A stretch of 64,000 nt of DNA from the NCBI RefSeq assembly GCF_963668215.1, contig NZ_OY764190.1, positions 2,914,001 to 2,978,000 on the forward strand, written 5' to 3'. Below are positions 34,522-43,052 of the stretch, piece after piece (position 1 is the stretch's first letter; each line of letters starts with the position of its first letter). The DNA is from an uncultured Desulfosarcina sp. (GTDB lineage: Bacteria > Desulfobacterota > Desulfobacteria > Desulfobacterales > Desulfosarcinaceae). The notes below the pieces were generated by a model. It had not been told where the DNA came from and did no database searches. It saw nothing but the letters and a program-made list of their open reading frames with translations. Both the position numbers and the translations under genes were made by a program.

Positions 34522-35825
34522 TCATTCAACCATCTGTTGGCATTTGGTCTCACGGGTAAAGAGCAGCAGCAGGAAAGAAATACCAATCCAGGCAAGCATA
34601 ATCGAAAAACCGCTTCTATAGGCGGCTGCATCGTATATACGCACGCCATTTGAAAAATTTCCGGTCCACATGTTGTCCAACACCAAACCCACGGCCGGCT
34701 GCAAGATCATGGGGCCCGTCATGACACCCATGTTGATGACCCCGGCAACCGTTCCCGAGAGGCGAATCGGCACCGATTCTTTGACGAACGCAAAACTGAT
34801 AATCATGCTCCCCGACGCGAAACCGGTGACCACCAGGATGGAAACCAATACGCCTAAGGGGAGTTGCTCAATCAGAGTAACCACCATCCACCCGATAAGC
34901 GCAACCCCGCATCCTGCTATGTAGAGTCGTTTTCTGTTTTGCAATCGATCGGAAAGCCATCCGAAAAAAGGGCTGCCCAACGCCCAGGCAACCAATAGGG
35001 AAGAGGTCAGCGAGGCTGAGAATACCGGCGACAGTCCATACACCGTAGTCAGAAACGGCACCCCCCACAAACCCGAAAAAGTGAGAACACAACCGACCAG
35101 ACCTCCAGGAATCACAAAAAGGAGCCATGTATTCCGGTAGGCAAACACCTCTATAAGTCCTGTCATGATGCGGGGGGGGTGACTTCGGATCAGCGCCTGA
35201 AGTCGTGTTCGGGAAATCCTGGAAACCTTTTTCGTGGGGATAGTCTCTGACAAAAACCCAGGTGCCGATGCCAACAAGCATTGTGGCAGCAGCAGAAGAG
35301 AGGATGACGTTGCGCCATCCGAAACTGTCAACCAATATGCGCATCGGGGTGCCGGCAAAGACGGCTCCGATGATCCCGAAAAAAAGAGCTAATCCTGAGA
35401 TCAGGGCGAAACGGTTCGGCGAAAACCAACAAGTAGCCACTTTTAGCAGTGCCACAAAAGCAACCGCAACGGCCCCGCCGATTAGAAATCTGCCCGCCCA
35501 AGCCAAGCTGATTTCGGATGCCAATCCGAACATCACAGCTCCAATGGATGCTATCATTGCACCCAAGGTAAGCAATCGGCGAGGTCCCCAACGGTCTGCC
35601 AGAATACCGGTTGGTATCTGCATCGCCACATAACTGTAAAAATAAAATGCAGAAAGGTTGCCTAACGCTGAAGCGTTGATTTGAAAATCCTGCATCAACT
35701 CTGCGGTGATCACCGCTGGCGCTACCCGGTGGAAGAAACCTAAAAAGATAAAAAAATGCGCCAAAGCTCCAAACAAACAATCCTACAGCCATGGTTGGCG
35801 TTGCTTTGGATCGGTTGGTTTTCAT
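34522..35825 (-). pseudogene. MFS transporter broken by two frameshifts
   Basis: A 12-helix major facilitator transporter read in three frames. The start at ATG 35825 gives MKTNRSKATPTMAVGLFVWSF. Near 35740 the frame must shift at a T-run to continue LGFFHRVAPAVITAELMQDF, ADRWGPRRLLTLG (the loop 2-3 motif) and the N-terminal half. At 35172-35179 a run of eight G (C on the coding strand) shifts it again. Seven would join KSPP to RIMTGLIEVFAYRNTWLL and the C-terminal half, which includes GWLSDRLQNRKRLYIAG and ends at 34522. Both breaks are in homopolymers. As given, no full-length protein is made. Substrate unknown. Confidence 0.85.
35172..35179. repeat. Eight-G homopolymer tract inside the MFS gene
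   Basis: Eight consecutive G on the plus strand (C8 on the coding strand) at the exact point where the MFS reading frame breaks. A length of seven restores the frame. Such tracts are prone to slippage in vivo and to miscounting in sequencing. Confidence 0.75.
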
Positions 35826-36132
35826 TCTATATTATCCCGTCAGTGATCTATAATGGTGCCCCCTAAGGCTTTTTGATACAATCTCTGCCTGATGGTCGGA
35901 CCAATATGGATGCATAAATGGTGTGGGAATATGAACGACGGTTGAAGGCTTTCCCCTTTAACCGCTGTTTCATACTGCCCGGGGGCGGAAAAAGGTCGTC
36001 CCATCAAACGCAGATATGTGAACTCTAATTCAACACCCAATCGGACTTGCCATTACATCTACAACGAAGAGCCGGTGCACCATCATTGCAGATCCAGCGC
36101 GAGAAGACGAATGCTGAGAATTTATATAGGCT
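35826..36132. other. Intergenic region, no gene recognised
   Basis: 307 bp between the 5' end of the broken MFS gene and the 3' end of the CoA-transferase gene, both on the minus strand. No convincing coding sequence, hairpin terminator or known RNA was seen. It should hold the MFS promoter. Confidence 0.45.
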
Positions 36133-37983
36133 TCAGTCTTCCCCTTCCCTCTCGAATGAAATCGTCAGTGCATAAGCCCCTTCCTCGAAACGGCTGCGGA
36201 TGGGGAAACCGCTTTTTTCGAATACCTTGAGCATGGCATGGTTGGTGGCCAGAACGTCGGCCGTCATGCCGCGTGCGCCGCGCTGGCGGGCCAGGCGGGC
36301 CAGCATCCGGAACAGGTAGGTGGCGATCCCCAGGCCCTGGTAGTCCGCATCTACGACAAAGGCCACATCCACATAGGGCTTGTCCTTGTGACGGGCGAAA
36401 CGGGCCTCGGCGATGATGCGTCCCTGTCCCGGCGGTCCCACCAATCCCACCACGGAGAGAACATCCCGGTAGTCCACATTGACGTAGGACTGCATCTTGG
36501 CATGGGGCATGGTCTTGATGGGGGTGAAATATCGGTAGTAGATGGCCTCGTCCGAGAAGCGGTAGAAAAGGCGCCGCATCTCCTCTTCATCGGAAGGCTT
36601 GAGGGCCCGGAAGCGAACCGTGGTATTGTTTTTAAAGGTGTGGCGCTCCGAGATCTCGGATGGATAGAGATGGGCGCTCTCGGCCAGAAAGATCTGGTCC
36701 GGGTAGAGGATCTTTTCCGCCTTGGCCGCTTTTACCAGCCCGGGCCGGTCGTCGGGATGAGCGATTTCGATCAGCGCCTGGGCCCGTTCCCGCAGGGTCC
36801 GCCCGGACAGGGAGGCGATGCCGTATTCGGTGGCGATCATGTCCACCGAGTCGGGCATGTTGAGCTGGTTGGGCATCTCTTCGATGGAGATGCGGATATT
36901 GCCCTGCCCTTCGCGGTTGCGGCTGGGCAGGGCGAAAATGGTAAAGCCGCCCCGGGAGACTTCAGCCCCGTTGAAAAAATCCATGGCCTGGCCCGGACCG
37001 GAGGTGACCTGGCCTTTGCCGGCATGCATGGCGATTTGCCCGGAGAGATCCACCTTGCGGGCCGGGAAAATAGCCACGAAGCGGGAATTTTTGCCAATCT
37101 CCATGGGATTGATAACGTTTTCGATGCTCTGGAATTCCACCAGCGGATTGCGGTCCAGCCAGCGCATCAGTTCCCGCGAGCCCATGGCATAGCAGGTCAG
37201 CGACTTGCCGCGGAAGGTCGATTTGCGGCGATTGGTGACCGCGCCGCTTTTGATCAGGGTCATGGCGGCGTCGGTGACAAAGGGTGAGTGAATGCCCAGG
37301 TCCTTTTTGCCGGTGAGGTGGCGGGGCAGGGCCTCGAACAGGGGGCCGAAACTGAACCCCAGGCAGCTGCCGTCCTCGATCACCGAGGCGACATTGGCGG
37401 CCACGCGGTCGAAGACGTCATCCACCGGCCAGGACGGCAGGAGCGGGACTGGATGGTCGCTTTCCACCAGCAGGTCGAACTCCTCCACCGAAACGAAGGT
37501 GTCCCCGTAGGTGCGGGGAACTTCCGGGTTGATTTCGCCGATGACCAGCGGGGCCTGCTCCATGACCCTGCGCCCCACATCCACGGCGATGCCCAGAGAG
37601 CAGAGGCCGTTTTCGTCCGGGGGCGTGATCTGGATCATGGCCGCATCCAACGGCAGTTGGTGGTTTTTGATCAGCCCGGGAATGGCGGAAAAGCGGCTGG
37701 GAATCAGGTCTACCCGTCCGGTGGTGATGGCTTCATTGGCCACCCAGCCGGAGAAAAAGGTCTTCAGGCGGTATTTGTTGGACCGCAGCTCTTCCAGGGA
37801 GACGGCATCCCCGAAGCTGACCAGTTGAATCAGGGTGAGGTCCTGCAGGTTCAACGCGTCGGAAGCCATGAGACGTTTGACCAGGGTGCGAGGCTCGGCT
37901 GCGCCGGTGCCCAGGAAAATATTCATGCCCGGCTCGATGTGAGACAGGGCCTGGTCCGGTGTGACGGTTTTTGTTTCAGGCAT
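36133..37983 (-). CDS. Acetyl-CoA hydrolase/transferase fused to a GNAT domain
   Basis: 616-residue fusion. Residues ~1-430 are a family I CoA-transferase/acetyl-CoA hydrolase (4-hydroxybutyrate CoA-transferase type), with IFLGTGAAEPRTLVKRL, PPDENGLCSLG and the catalytic-Glu segment DMIATEYGIASL. Residues ~455-616 are a GNAT acetyltransferase (RFRALKPSDEEEMRRLF, DYQGLGIATYLFRMLARLA as the acetyl-CoA loop). The start at 37983 has TTGGAG about 7 bp upstream. Such fusions occur in anaerobic Desulfobacterota. The GNAT part may modify the enzyme itself or a partner by lysine acetylation (inference). Divergent from the PatB-like gene, 135 bp apart. Confidence 0.9.
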   Translation of the reverse strand: MPETKTVTPDQALSHIEPGMNIFLGTGAAEPRTLVKRLMASDALNLQDLTLIQLVSFGDAVSLEELRSNKYRLKTFFSGWVANEAITTGRVDLIPSRFSAIPGLIKNHQLPLDAAMIQITPPDENGLCSLGIAVDVGRRVMEQAPLVIGEINPEVPRTYGDTFVSVEEFDLLVESDHPVPLLPSWPVDDVFDRVAANVASVIEDGSCLGFSFGPLFEALPRHLTGKKDLGIHSPFVTDAAMTLIKSGAVTNRRKSTFRGKSLTCYAMGSRELMRWLDRNPLVEFQSIENVINPMEIGKNSRFVAIFPARKVDLSGQIAMHAGKGQVTSGPGQAMDFFNGAEVSRGGFTIFALPSRNREGQGNIRISIEEMPNQLNMPDSVDMIATEYGIASLSGRTLRERAQALIEIAHPDDRPGLVKAAKAEKILYPDQIFLAESAHLYPSEISERHTFKNNTTVRFRALKPSDEEEMRRLFYRFSDEAIYYRYFTPIKTMPHAKMQSYVNVDYRDVLSVVGLVGPPGQGRIIAEARFARHKDKPYVDVAFVVDADYQGLGIATYLFRMLARLARQRGARGMTADVLATNHAMLKVFEKSGFPIRSRFEEGAYALTISFEREGED

Positions 37984-38118
37984 GGCGGCTCCAAGAAATT
38001 GCAGGGTTCGAGGGTTCAAGGGTCCAAGTTTCATGTAAGAAATCAATCGACGCCAAGGCCGACGGGTGATATGGACAATCCCTTGACATCAATATCGGAT
38101 ACCCAAAGGAACATTGCC

Positions 38119-39333
38119 ATGAAAACTGATTTCGACCGGGAGATCAACCGCAAAAATACGCAATCCGCCAAATGGGGCGTTATTCAGGACCCGGACAACC
38201 CGTCCATCTGGCATACCACCGACGACTATTTTGGTGAGGACCGAATCCTGCCCCTGTGGGTGGCGGACATGGATTTTCCTGCTCCCCGGCCGGTGGTGGA
38301 TGCCCTGGTAGAGCGGGCACAGCACGGCATATACGGCTATACCCTGCGAACGGACAGCTACAACCAGGCGGTGGTGGACTGGATGCAGCGGCGTCATGGC
38401 TGGGCCGTCGATCCCGCCTGGATCGTCTCCACGCCGGGGGTGGTGCCGGCGATCAATTTTCTCATTCAAACCTTTACCCGACCGGGGGAGAAGATCCTGG
38501 TGCAAAGGCCGGTCTACTATCCCTTTTTCAGCGCCATCGAAGACAACGGCGGAGAGATCGTCTCCAGCAGCCTGGTGCTGGCAAACGGCCGCTACGAGAT
38601 CGATTTTGACGATTTCGAACGCAAGGCGTCCGACCCGGCGGTGACCCTGTTTATCCTCTGCAGCCCGCACAATCCGGTGGGGCGCGTCTGGACCCGGGAA
38701 GAACTGGCCCGGATGGGCGAGATCTGCCTGAAGAACAACGTCTTCGTCGTCGCCGATGAAATCCACGCCGATCTGATCCATCGGGGCGTTGCTTTCACGC
38801 CCTTTGCATCCGTCAGCGAGGAGTTTTCAGACAACTCGGTCGTCTGCACGGCGCCCAGCAAGACCTTCAACCTGGCCGGACTGCATACCTCCAACATCAT
38901 CATTTCCAACGACCGCCTGCGACAGCGCTTCCAACAGACGCTGAACCGCTGCGGGATCGGCAAATGGGCCAACCCCTTCGGCGTGGTGGCTTGCGAAACG
39001 GCCTATAGGGAGGGAGAGCCGTGGCTGGACGAAGTGATGACCTATATCGGGGACAACCTGGATTTCTTGCAGGATTTTATCGACCGGAATATTCCCGGTA
39101 TCCGGGTCGTCCGCCCGGAAGGCACCTACCTGGTATGGCTGGACTGCCGAGGTCTGGGGCTGGACAAATGGGCTCTCAAGCGCTTCATGATGGAAAAGGT
39201 CCGCATTTTTCCGGACGAAGGGTTTATCTTCGGCCCCGAGGGCGAAGGTTTCGAGCGCATCAACATCGCCTGTCCGCGATCGATTCTCCAAGAGGCCCTG
39301 GAGCGCATCCAGCGGGAAGTGGAAGCGTTGTAG
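38119..39333 (+). CDS. patB: PatB/MalY-type PLP-dependent C-S lyase
   Basis: 404-residue fold-type I aminotransferase-like enzyme, expected to cleave cystathionine or cysteine conjugates to a thiol, pyruvate and ammonia. PatB/MalY marks: LPLWVADMDFPAPRPVVDAL at the N-terminus, GYTLRTDSY, CSPHNPVGRVWTREEL, VVADEIHADLI (PLP-pyridine Asp), and the Schiff-base Lys in APSKTFNLAGLHTS. AAGGA precedes the ATG at 38119, and the longer upstream frame overlaps the divergent gene and is a shadow. It may serve methionine synthesis or sulfide release. Confidence 0.92.
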   Translation: MKTDFDREINRKNTQSAKWGVIQDPDNPSIWHTTDDYFGEDRILPLWVADMDFPAPRPVVDALVERAQHGIYGYTLRTDSYNQAVVDWMQRRHGWAVDPAWIVSTPGVVPAINFLIQTFTRPGEKILVQRPVYYPFFSAIEDNGGEIVSSSLVLANGRYEIDFDDFERKASDPAVTLFILCSPHNPVGRVWTREELARMGEICLKNNVFVVADEIHADLIHRGVAFTPFASVSEEFSDNSVVCTAPSKTFNLAGLHTSNIIISNDRLRQRFQQTLNRCGIGKWANPFGVVACETAYREGEPWLDEVMTYIGDNLDFLQDFIDRNIPGIRVVRPEGTYLVWLDCRGLGLDKWALKRFMMEKVRIFPDEGFIFGPEGEGFERINIACPRSILQEALERIQREVEAL

Positions 39334-39369
39334 TCGATTCGGTTTTGAGTTCAGGGTTCAACGGAGACG

Positions 39370-40257
39370 TCAGCGGTTGAACAGGACAAACCCCGCCACA
39401 ATCAGCGCCATACCCGCCAGATGGAACAATTTCAATGTTTCGCCCAGGAAAACGATGGCCAGGATGGCCGCAAAAACGGGAATCAGATTGATGAACAGCC
39501 CGGTGCGGTTGGCCCCGATGACGGCCACGCCGCGGTTCCAGCAGAAATAGGCCACGATGGAGGGGAAAAGGGCCACGTAGGCGATGCTTCCGGCCACGCC
39601 GGGCGTCAGGGCGAAGCACCCGACGACCGACATTTCCCAGAGGTAGAGCGGCAGCAGGCCGACAGCCCCCAGCCCGAAGGTGTAGACCAGAACACTCAAA
39701 GGGTGAATCTTCGGCCGTTTGAGCAGCAGGACCGAGTAGAGGGCGTACAGGATCACGGCAACGATCATCAACAGATCTCCCGTGACCAGCGCCATGTCGA
39801 TCAGGGCCTGCCAGCTGCCTTTGAGCACCACCACCGTGGCGCCCAGAACACAAAACGCCACCCCGGCGGCCTGAAGCCAGGAAACCCGTTCACCGAAAAA
39901 GACCATGGATATCAAGATGATGACCGCCGGCATGGTAGTCTGAATCAGGGCGCCGTTGATGGCCGTGGTGGTGTGCATGGCCATGTAAAGCAAGGTGTTG
40001 AAGCCGGTAATGCCGAACAGCGCCAGCAGCACCATGACTTTCCACCCGGTCAGGGCGGCTTTCCAGTCTTTTTTCACCGTTGGCCAGGTGAAAGCCAGGA
40101 GAATCAAAAAGGCTGCCGTCCAGCGCCAGAACGCCAGCGCCACCGGCGGAATCATCGCCGTCACGCCCTTGGCCACAACGATGTTGCCTGCCCAGCACAG
40201 GGGCGCCACGGCGACCAGGAAAAAAGCGGGAAGGGTGGATGTCTGACGCGTTTGCAT
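39370..40257 (-). CDS. EamA/DMT-family transporter
   Basis: 295-residue inner-membrane protein with ten hydrophobic segments in two EamA repeats. Each repeat holds a typical Gly/Pro motif (CWAGNIVVAKG and FLGETLKLFHLAG). I start at the Met at 40257 just before the first helix. Met codons upstream (40272, 40350 and 40404) would add a charged N-terminal tail and cannot be excluded, as no clear ribosome site marks any of them. Convergent with the PatB-like gene. DMT members export amino acids or other metabolites, and the substrate is unknown. Confidence 0.87.
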   Translation of the reverse strand: MQTRQTSTLPAFFLVAVAPLCWAGNIVVAKGVTAMIPPVALAFWRWTAAFLILLAFTWPTVKKDWKAALTGWKVMVLLALFGITGFNTLLYMAMHTTTAINGALIQTTMPAVIILISMVFFGERVSWLQAAGVAFCVLGATVVVLKGSWQALIDMALVTGDLLMIVAVILYALYSVLLLKRPKIHPLSVLVYTFGLGAVGLLPLYLWEMSVVGCFALTPGVAGSIAYVALFPSIVAYFCWNRGVAVIGANRTGLFINLIPVFAAILAIVFLGETLKLFHLAGMALIVAGFVLFNR

Positions 40258-40505
40258 AGCGATGGCCTGCATGGGGTTTTGGGAGCTGCCTTTAATCGGC
40301 GCCGATTCGGTTTCACGGACAGGAACTTTGGTTTTGTACCGGAACGCCATGCGGTTTGCAACCTGCCTGCTGCGGTGGCGGCGTTTTGACGATACCATCG
40401 TCAAATGGAAATTCTAGTCCGTTGACACCGCCTTCGGATTACGTCATAACTTCCTGACCAGCCATCCAAATAAAAGAAAAATCGCCAAACAAGGGAGGCC
40501 TCACC

Positions 40506-40751
40506 ATGAAGCAGGGCAAATGCCCCAAATGCGGGTCGACGAACATTTATTCAGCCGTGGATCTTCCCCTGAAGAGCGGCCCTTTCGGCAGCAATTCCAT
40601 TCCCGTCAGCCTCACGGCCATGGCCGCTCTGGACAATTACGTGTGCGTGGACTGCGGCCTGGTGGAAAGCTATGTGGCCGACGAGTACATGCTGAAAAAG
40701 ATCGCCAAGAAATGGAAAGCAGTCAACGAGACGGCGGACGAAGAAGCATAA
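40506..40751 (+). CDS. Small zinc-ribbon protein
   Basis: 81-residue protein with two Cys pairs, CPKC near residue 6 and CVDC near residue 48, that would form one zinc ribbon. A helix rich in Lys follows (YMLKKIAKKWKAVNE). The spacing matches small hypothetical zinc-ribbon proteins. A ribosome site GGGAGG lies upstream. It stands alone, followed after 12 bp by an inverted-repeat element. Function unknown. Confidence 0.78.
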   Translation: MKQGKCPKCGSTNIYSAVDLPLKSGPFGSNSIPVSLTAMAALDNYVCVDCGLVESYVADEYMLKKIAKKWKAVNETADEEA

Positions 40752-40763
40752 CTAAAGATGACG

Positions 40764-40881
40764 GACTCGTAAAAAGACCGATATCGGCGTTACGCTTCAT
40801 CCTTCGTCAGTGCGGAGTACGTTTTGGTACGCCTCCCTCCTCAGGATTCGCAAGCCTTGATCTCGGCCTTTTTACGAGTCC
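40764..40881. repeat. 118-bp MITE-like element with perfect 14-bp inverted ends
   Basis: The ends ggactcgtaaaaag (40764-40777) and ctttttacgagtcc (40868-40881) are perfect reverse complements. The interior (for example gatatcggcgttacgc) codes for nothing. Its position between two unrelated genes, its short length and terminal symmetry fit a non-autonomous miniature element or a long REP-type repeat. No target-site duplication is obvious. The strong outer stem ending in a T-run could also terminate transcription. Confidence 0.7.
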
Positions 40882-40926
40882 TCCCGAAGTGCGTTTTTTT
40901 TGTGAGTTCATTAAGGACAGTAGACG

Positions 40927-42612
40927 ATGCCCTTTCCCTTTTCCAGCAGCCGCATCCGCGGCATTCGCCATTTCGGCCTGATTACACGGATACTCATCAA
41001 GCACGGTATGGGAGAAGTTGCCGACCGGCTGAAAGGTCGAACCGGCGCCAAGATCAAGTCCGGTCTGCCCGATCCCGTGCGCGTCCGCCGTACCCTGGAG
41101 GAGTTGGGTCCCAGTTTCATCAAGCTGGGCCAGCTCATGAGCACCCGCGCCGACCTGTTCCCGCCGGAGTACATTCACGAACTCGCCAAACTGCAGGACC
41201 AGGTGCCGCCGGTGCCCTTCGAGGAGATCCGCCGCCTGGTTGAAATGGAGCTGGACCAGCCGCTGGACCGCCTTTTCGAAAGCATCGACGACAAGGCCAT
41301 GGCTGCCGCTTCGGTGGCCCAGGTGCACAGCGCCCGCTTGAAAAGCGGCGAACAGGTGGCCGTGAAGGTGATCCGGCCAGGCATCGAGAAACGCATCCGC
41401 AAGGACATCCAGGTGATGTACTATTTTGCCGCCCGCTTCGAGCGCAATTTCGATCTGGGGCGCATCGTGGGGGCCGTCAACCTGGTCAAGGAGTTCGAGC
41501 GCACCATCTTCCGCGAATTGGACATGCTCATCGAAGCCGGCAACATCGAACGCTTCACCCGCAGTTTCGCAGAAGTCGATGAGATCTGCATCCCCAAGGT
41601 GTACTGGGATTTCACCTCGAAATCGGTGCTGGTCATGGAGCATGTCGAGGGGATCAAGATGGACCGGGTGGACGAGATCCGCCGCCAGGGCATCGATCCG
41701 CAAGAGGTGGCCATGATCGGCCTGCGCTCTTTCTCCCGCCAGCTCATGGCCGCCGGCATCTTTCACGCCGACCCCCACCCGGGCAACACCATCGTCATGC
41801 CGGACGGCCGGGTGGGGCTGGTGGACTTCGGCATCGTGGGATACCTGGACGAAGAGACCATGATGCAGATCGCCCACCTGTTCCTGGGATTCGCCGAGCA
41901 CGACTACGACATGGTCATGGAGGCGTTCGAGGCCGCCGGCCTGATCGATCCCCGGACGATGGACATGAAGAGTTTCCGGGTGGACCTGAAGGATATGGCC
42001 GAACCGTTCTACGGCCGTTCCCTGAAAACCATCTCGGTCAAAGATGTCTACGACCAGGTCATGCGCCTGGTGTTCAAGTACCGCATCCGCCTGCCGCGCA
42101 ATTTGCTGCTGCTGTTCAAGACCTTTATCCAGACCGAGGCCCTGGGTAAAATTCTCGGTTCGGAGGCCAGCTTGCTGGAAGTAACCCGGCCCTATGCCAG
42201 GAAATTGTTGCAGCGGGGATACGAGGCCCACAAGGTGTTCAAGAACATGGGCCGGGACATGAAGCTGTTCAGCGGCTACCTGCGCCAGATGCCCCACCTG
42301 GCCCACGGTCTTTTCAAACGTCTGGCCACCGAGACCCCCAGCATCGAGCTGAATCACACCGGATTGGACGATACCTCTAAAAAGATCGAGCACGGCATCA
42401 ACCGTTTAACCCTGGGGCTGGTGGTGGCCGCCTCTCTCATCGCCGCCTCCCTGATTCTCAACTCCACCCGCAAAGTTTTGCTTTTCGAGGTCGATTTCTT
42501 CGGCGTGCAGACCTTTTCGGTGACGGATCTTTTGGGCTTTACCGGCTATATCATCGCCACTTTCCTGGGCCTCTGGCTGGTTTTTTCGATTATCCGTTCC
42601 GGGAAATTATAG
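40927..42612 (+). CDS. ABC1/UbiB family atypical kinase
   Basis: 561-residue protein of the ABC1/AarF/UbiB family. The family-specific segment KLGQLMSTRADLFP is at ~60, the Ala-rich nucleotide loop AAASVAQVHSA at ~130, followed by VAVKVIRP (ATP Lys). The catalytic loop HADPHPGN and metal motif VDFG are at ~280-300. Two transmembrane helices end the protein (~495-555), as in UbiB. In quinone-using bacteria UbiB supports ubiquinone or lipid metabolism. In an anaerobe the lipid partner is open. Complete, with the start immediately after the inverted-repeat element. Confidence 0.92.
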   Translation: MPFPFSSSRIRGIRHFGLITRILIKHGMGEVADRLKGRTGAKIKSGLPDPVRVRRTLEELGPSFIKLGQLMSTRADLFPPEYIHELAKLQDQVPPVPFEEIRRLVEMELDQPLDRLFESIDDKAMAAASVAQVHSARLKSGEQVAVKVIRPGIEKRIRKDIQVMYYFAARFERNFDLGRIVGAVNLVKEFERTIFRELDMLIEAGNIERFTRSFAEVDEICIPKVYWDFTSKSVLVMEHVEGIKMDRVDEIRRQGIDPQEVAMIGLRSFSRQLMAAGIFHADPHPGNTIVMPDGRVGLVDFGIVGYLDEETMMQIAHLFLGFAEHDYDMVMEAFEAAGLIDPRTMDMKSFRVDLKDMAEPFYGRSLKTISVKDVYDQVMRLVFKYRIRLPRNLLLLFKTFIQTEALGKILGSEASLLEVTRPYARKLLQRGYEAHKVFKNMGRDMKLFSGYLRQMPHLAHGLFKRLATETPSIELNHTGLDDTSKKIEHGINRLTLGLVVAASLIAASLILNSTRKVLLFEVDFFGVQTFSVTDLLGFTGYIIATFLGLWLVFSIIRSGKL

Positions 42613-42640
42613 CAGGAAGCGTGTTCAAAAGGGGCTGACC

Positions 42641-43018
42641 ATGATGCACCGCAAAAAAATCCTGATTGTCGATCCGTCGCCCAATTGTCTCCGCCAACTG
42701 AAGGAAGCCATCGAAACCTACGAAACCCTCGTGGACGTTTCCGATGCGCCCGATGCCAAGCGGGCCAGGGAGGTCCTGAGAAAACACCTGCCCGACATCG
42801 CCTTCATCGAAGTCGATATGCCTTTGGATGACGGCCTGGCCCTGATCCGCTCCATCCGCAGGCTGGCGCCGGACAGCCGGATTGTCGTGCTGACCGGCAA
42901 TGTCTCGGAGGATTGCCGAATCCAATCCCGGGAGCATGGCGCCAACGACCATTTTTACAAGGAAGCGGTTACCGGCATCCGGCTGGTCGATTTTATCCAC
43001 GAGATCATCCGGCGGTGA
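42641..43018 (+). CDS. Stand-alone receiver protein with Glu at the phospho-site
   Basis: 125-residue single receiver domain. The opening ILIVDPSPN has only one of the usual two acidic residues. The phospho-acceptor Asp expected before -x-x-MP is Glu in IAFIEVDMPLDDG. The conserved Thr (VLTGN) and Lys (FYKEA) are kept. Glu at this site often mimics the phosphorylated state, so the protein may be constitutively active or unphosphorylated. It lies 28 bp after the ABC1 kinase gene and faces the convergent receiver-PilZ gene 34 bp away. Confidence 0.88.
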   Translation: MMHRKKILIVDPSPNCLRQLKEAIETYETLVDVSDAPDAKRAREVLRKHLPDIAFIEVDMPLDDGLALIRSIRRLAPDSRIVVLTGNVSEDCRIQSREHGANDHFYKEAVTGIRLVDFIHEIIRR

Positions 43019-43052
43019 GAACGCCTTTGCCAGGCTCGCCTGCCGACTACGG

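Noticed and set aside
37288..38118. Upstream extension of the PatB-like gene by 277 codons
   Set aside because: It is antisense to the CoA-transferase gene. The PatB family starts at 38119, where a ribosome site is present.
40807..42393. Minus-strand open frame of 528 codons
   Set aside because: It is antisense to the ABC1 kinase gene, which carries all its family motifs.
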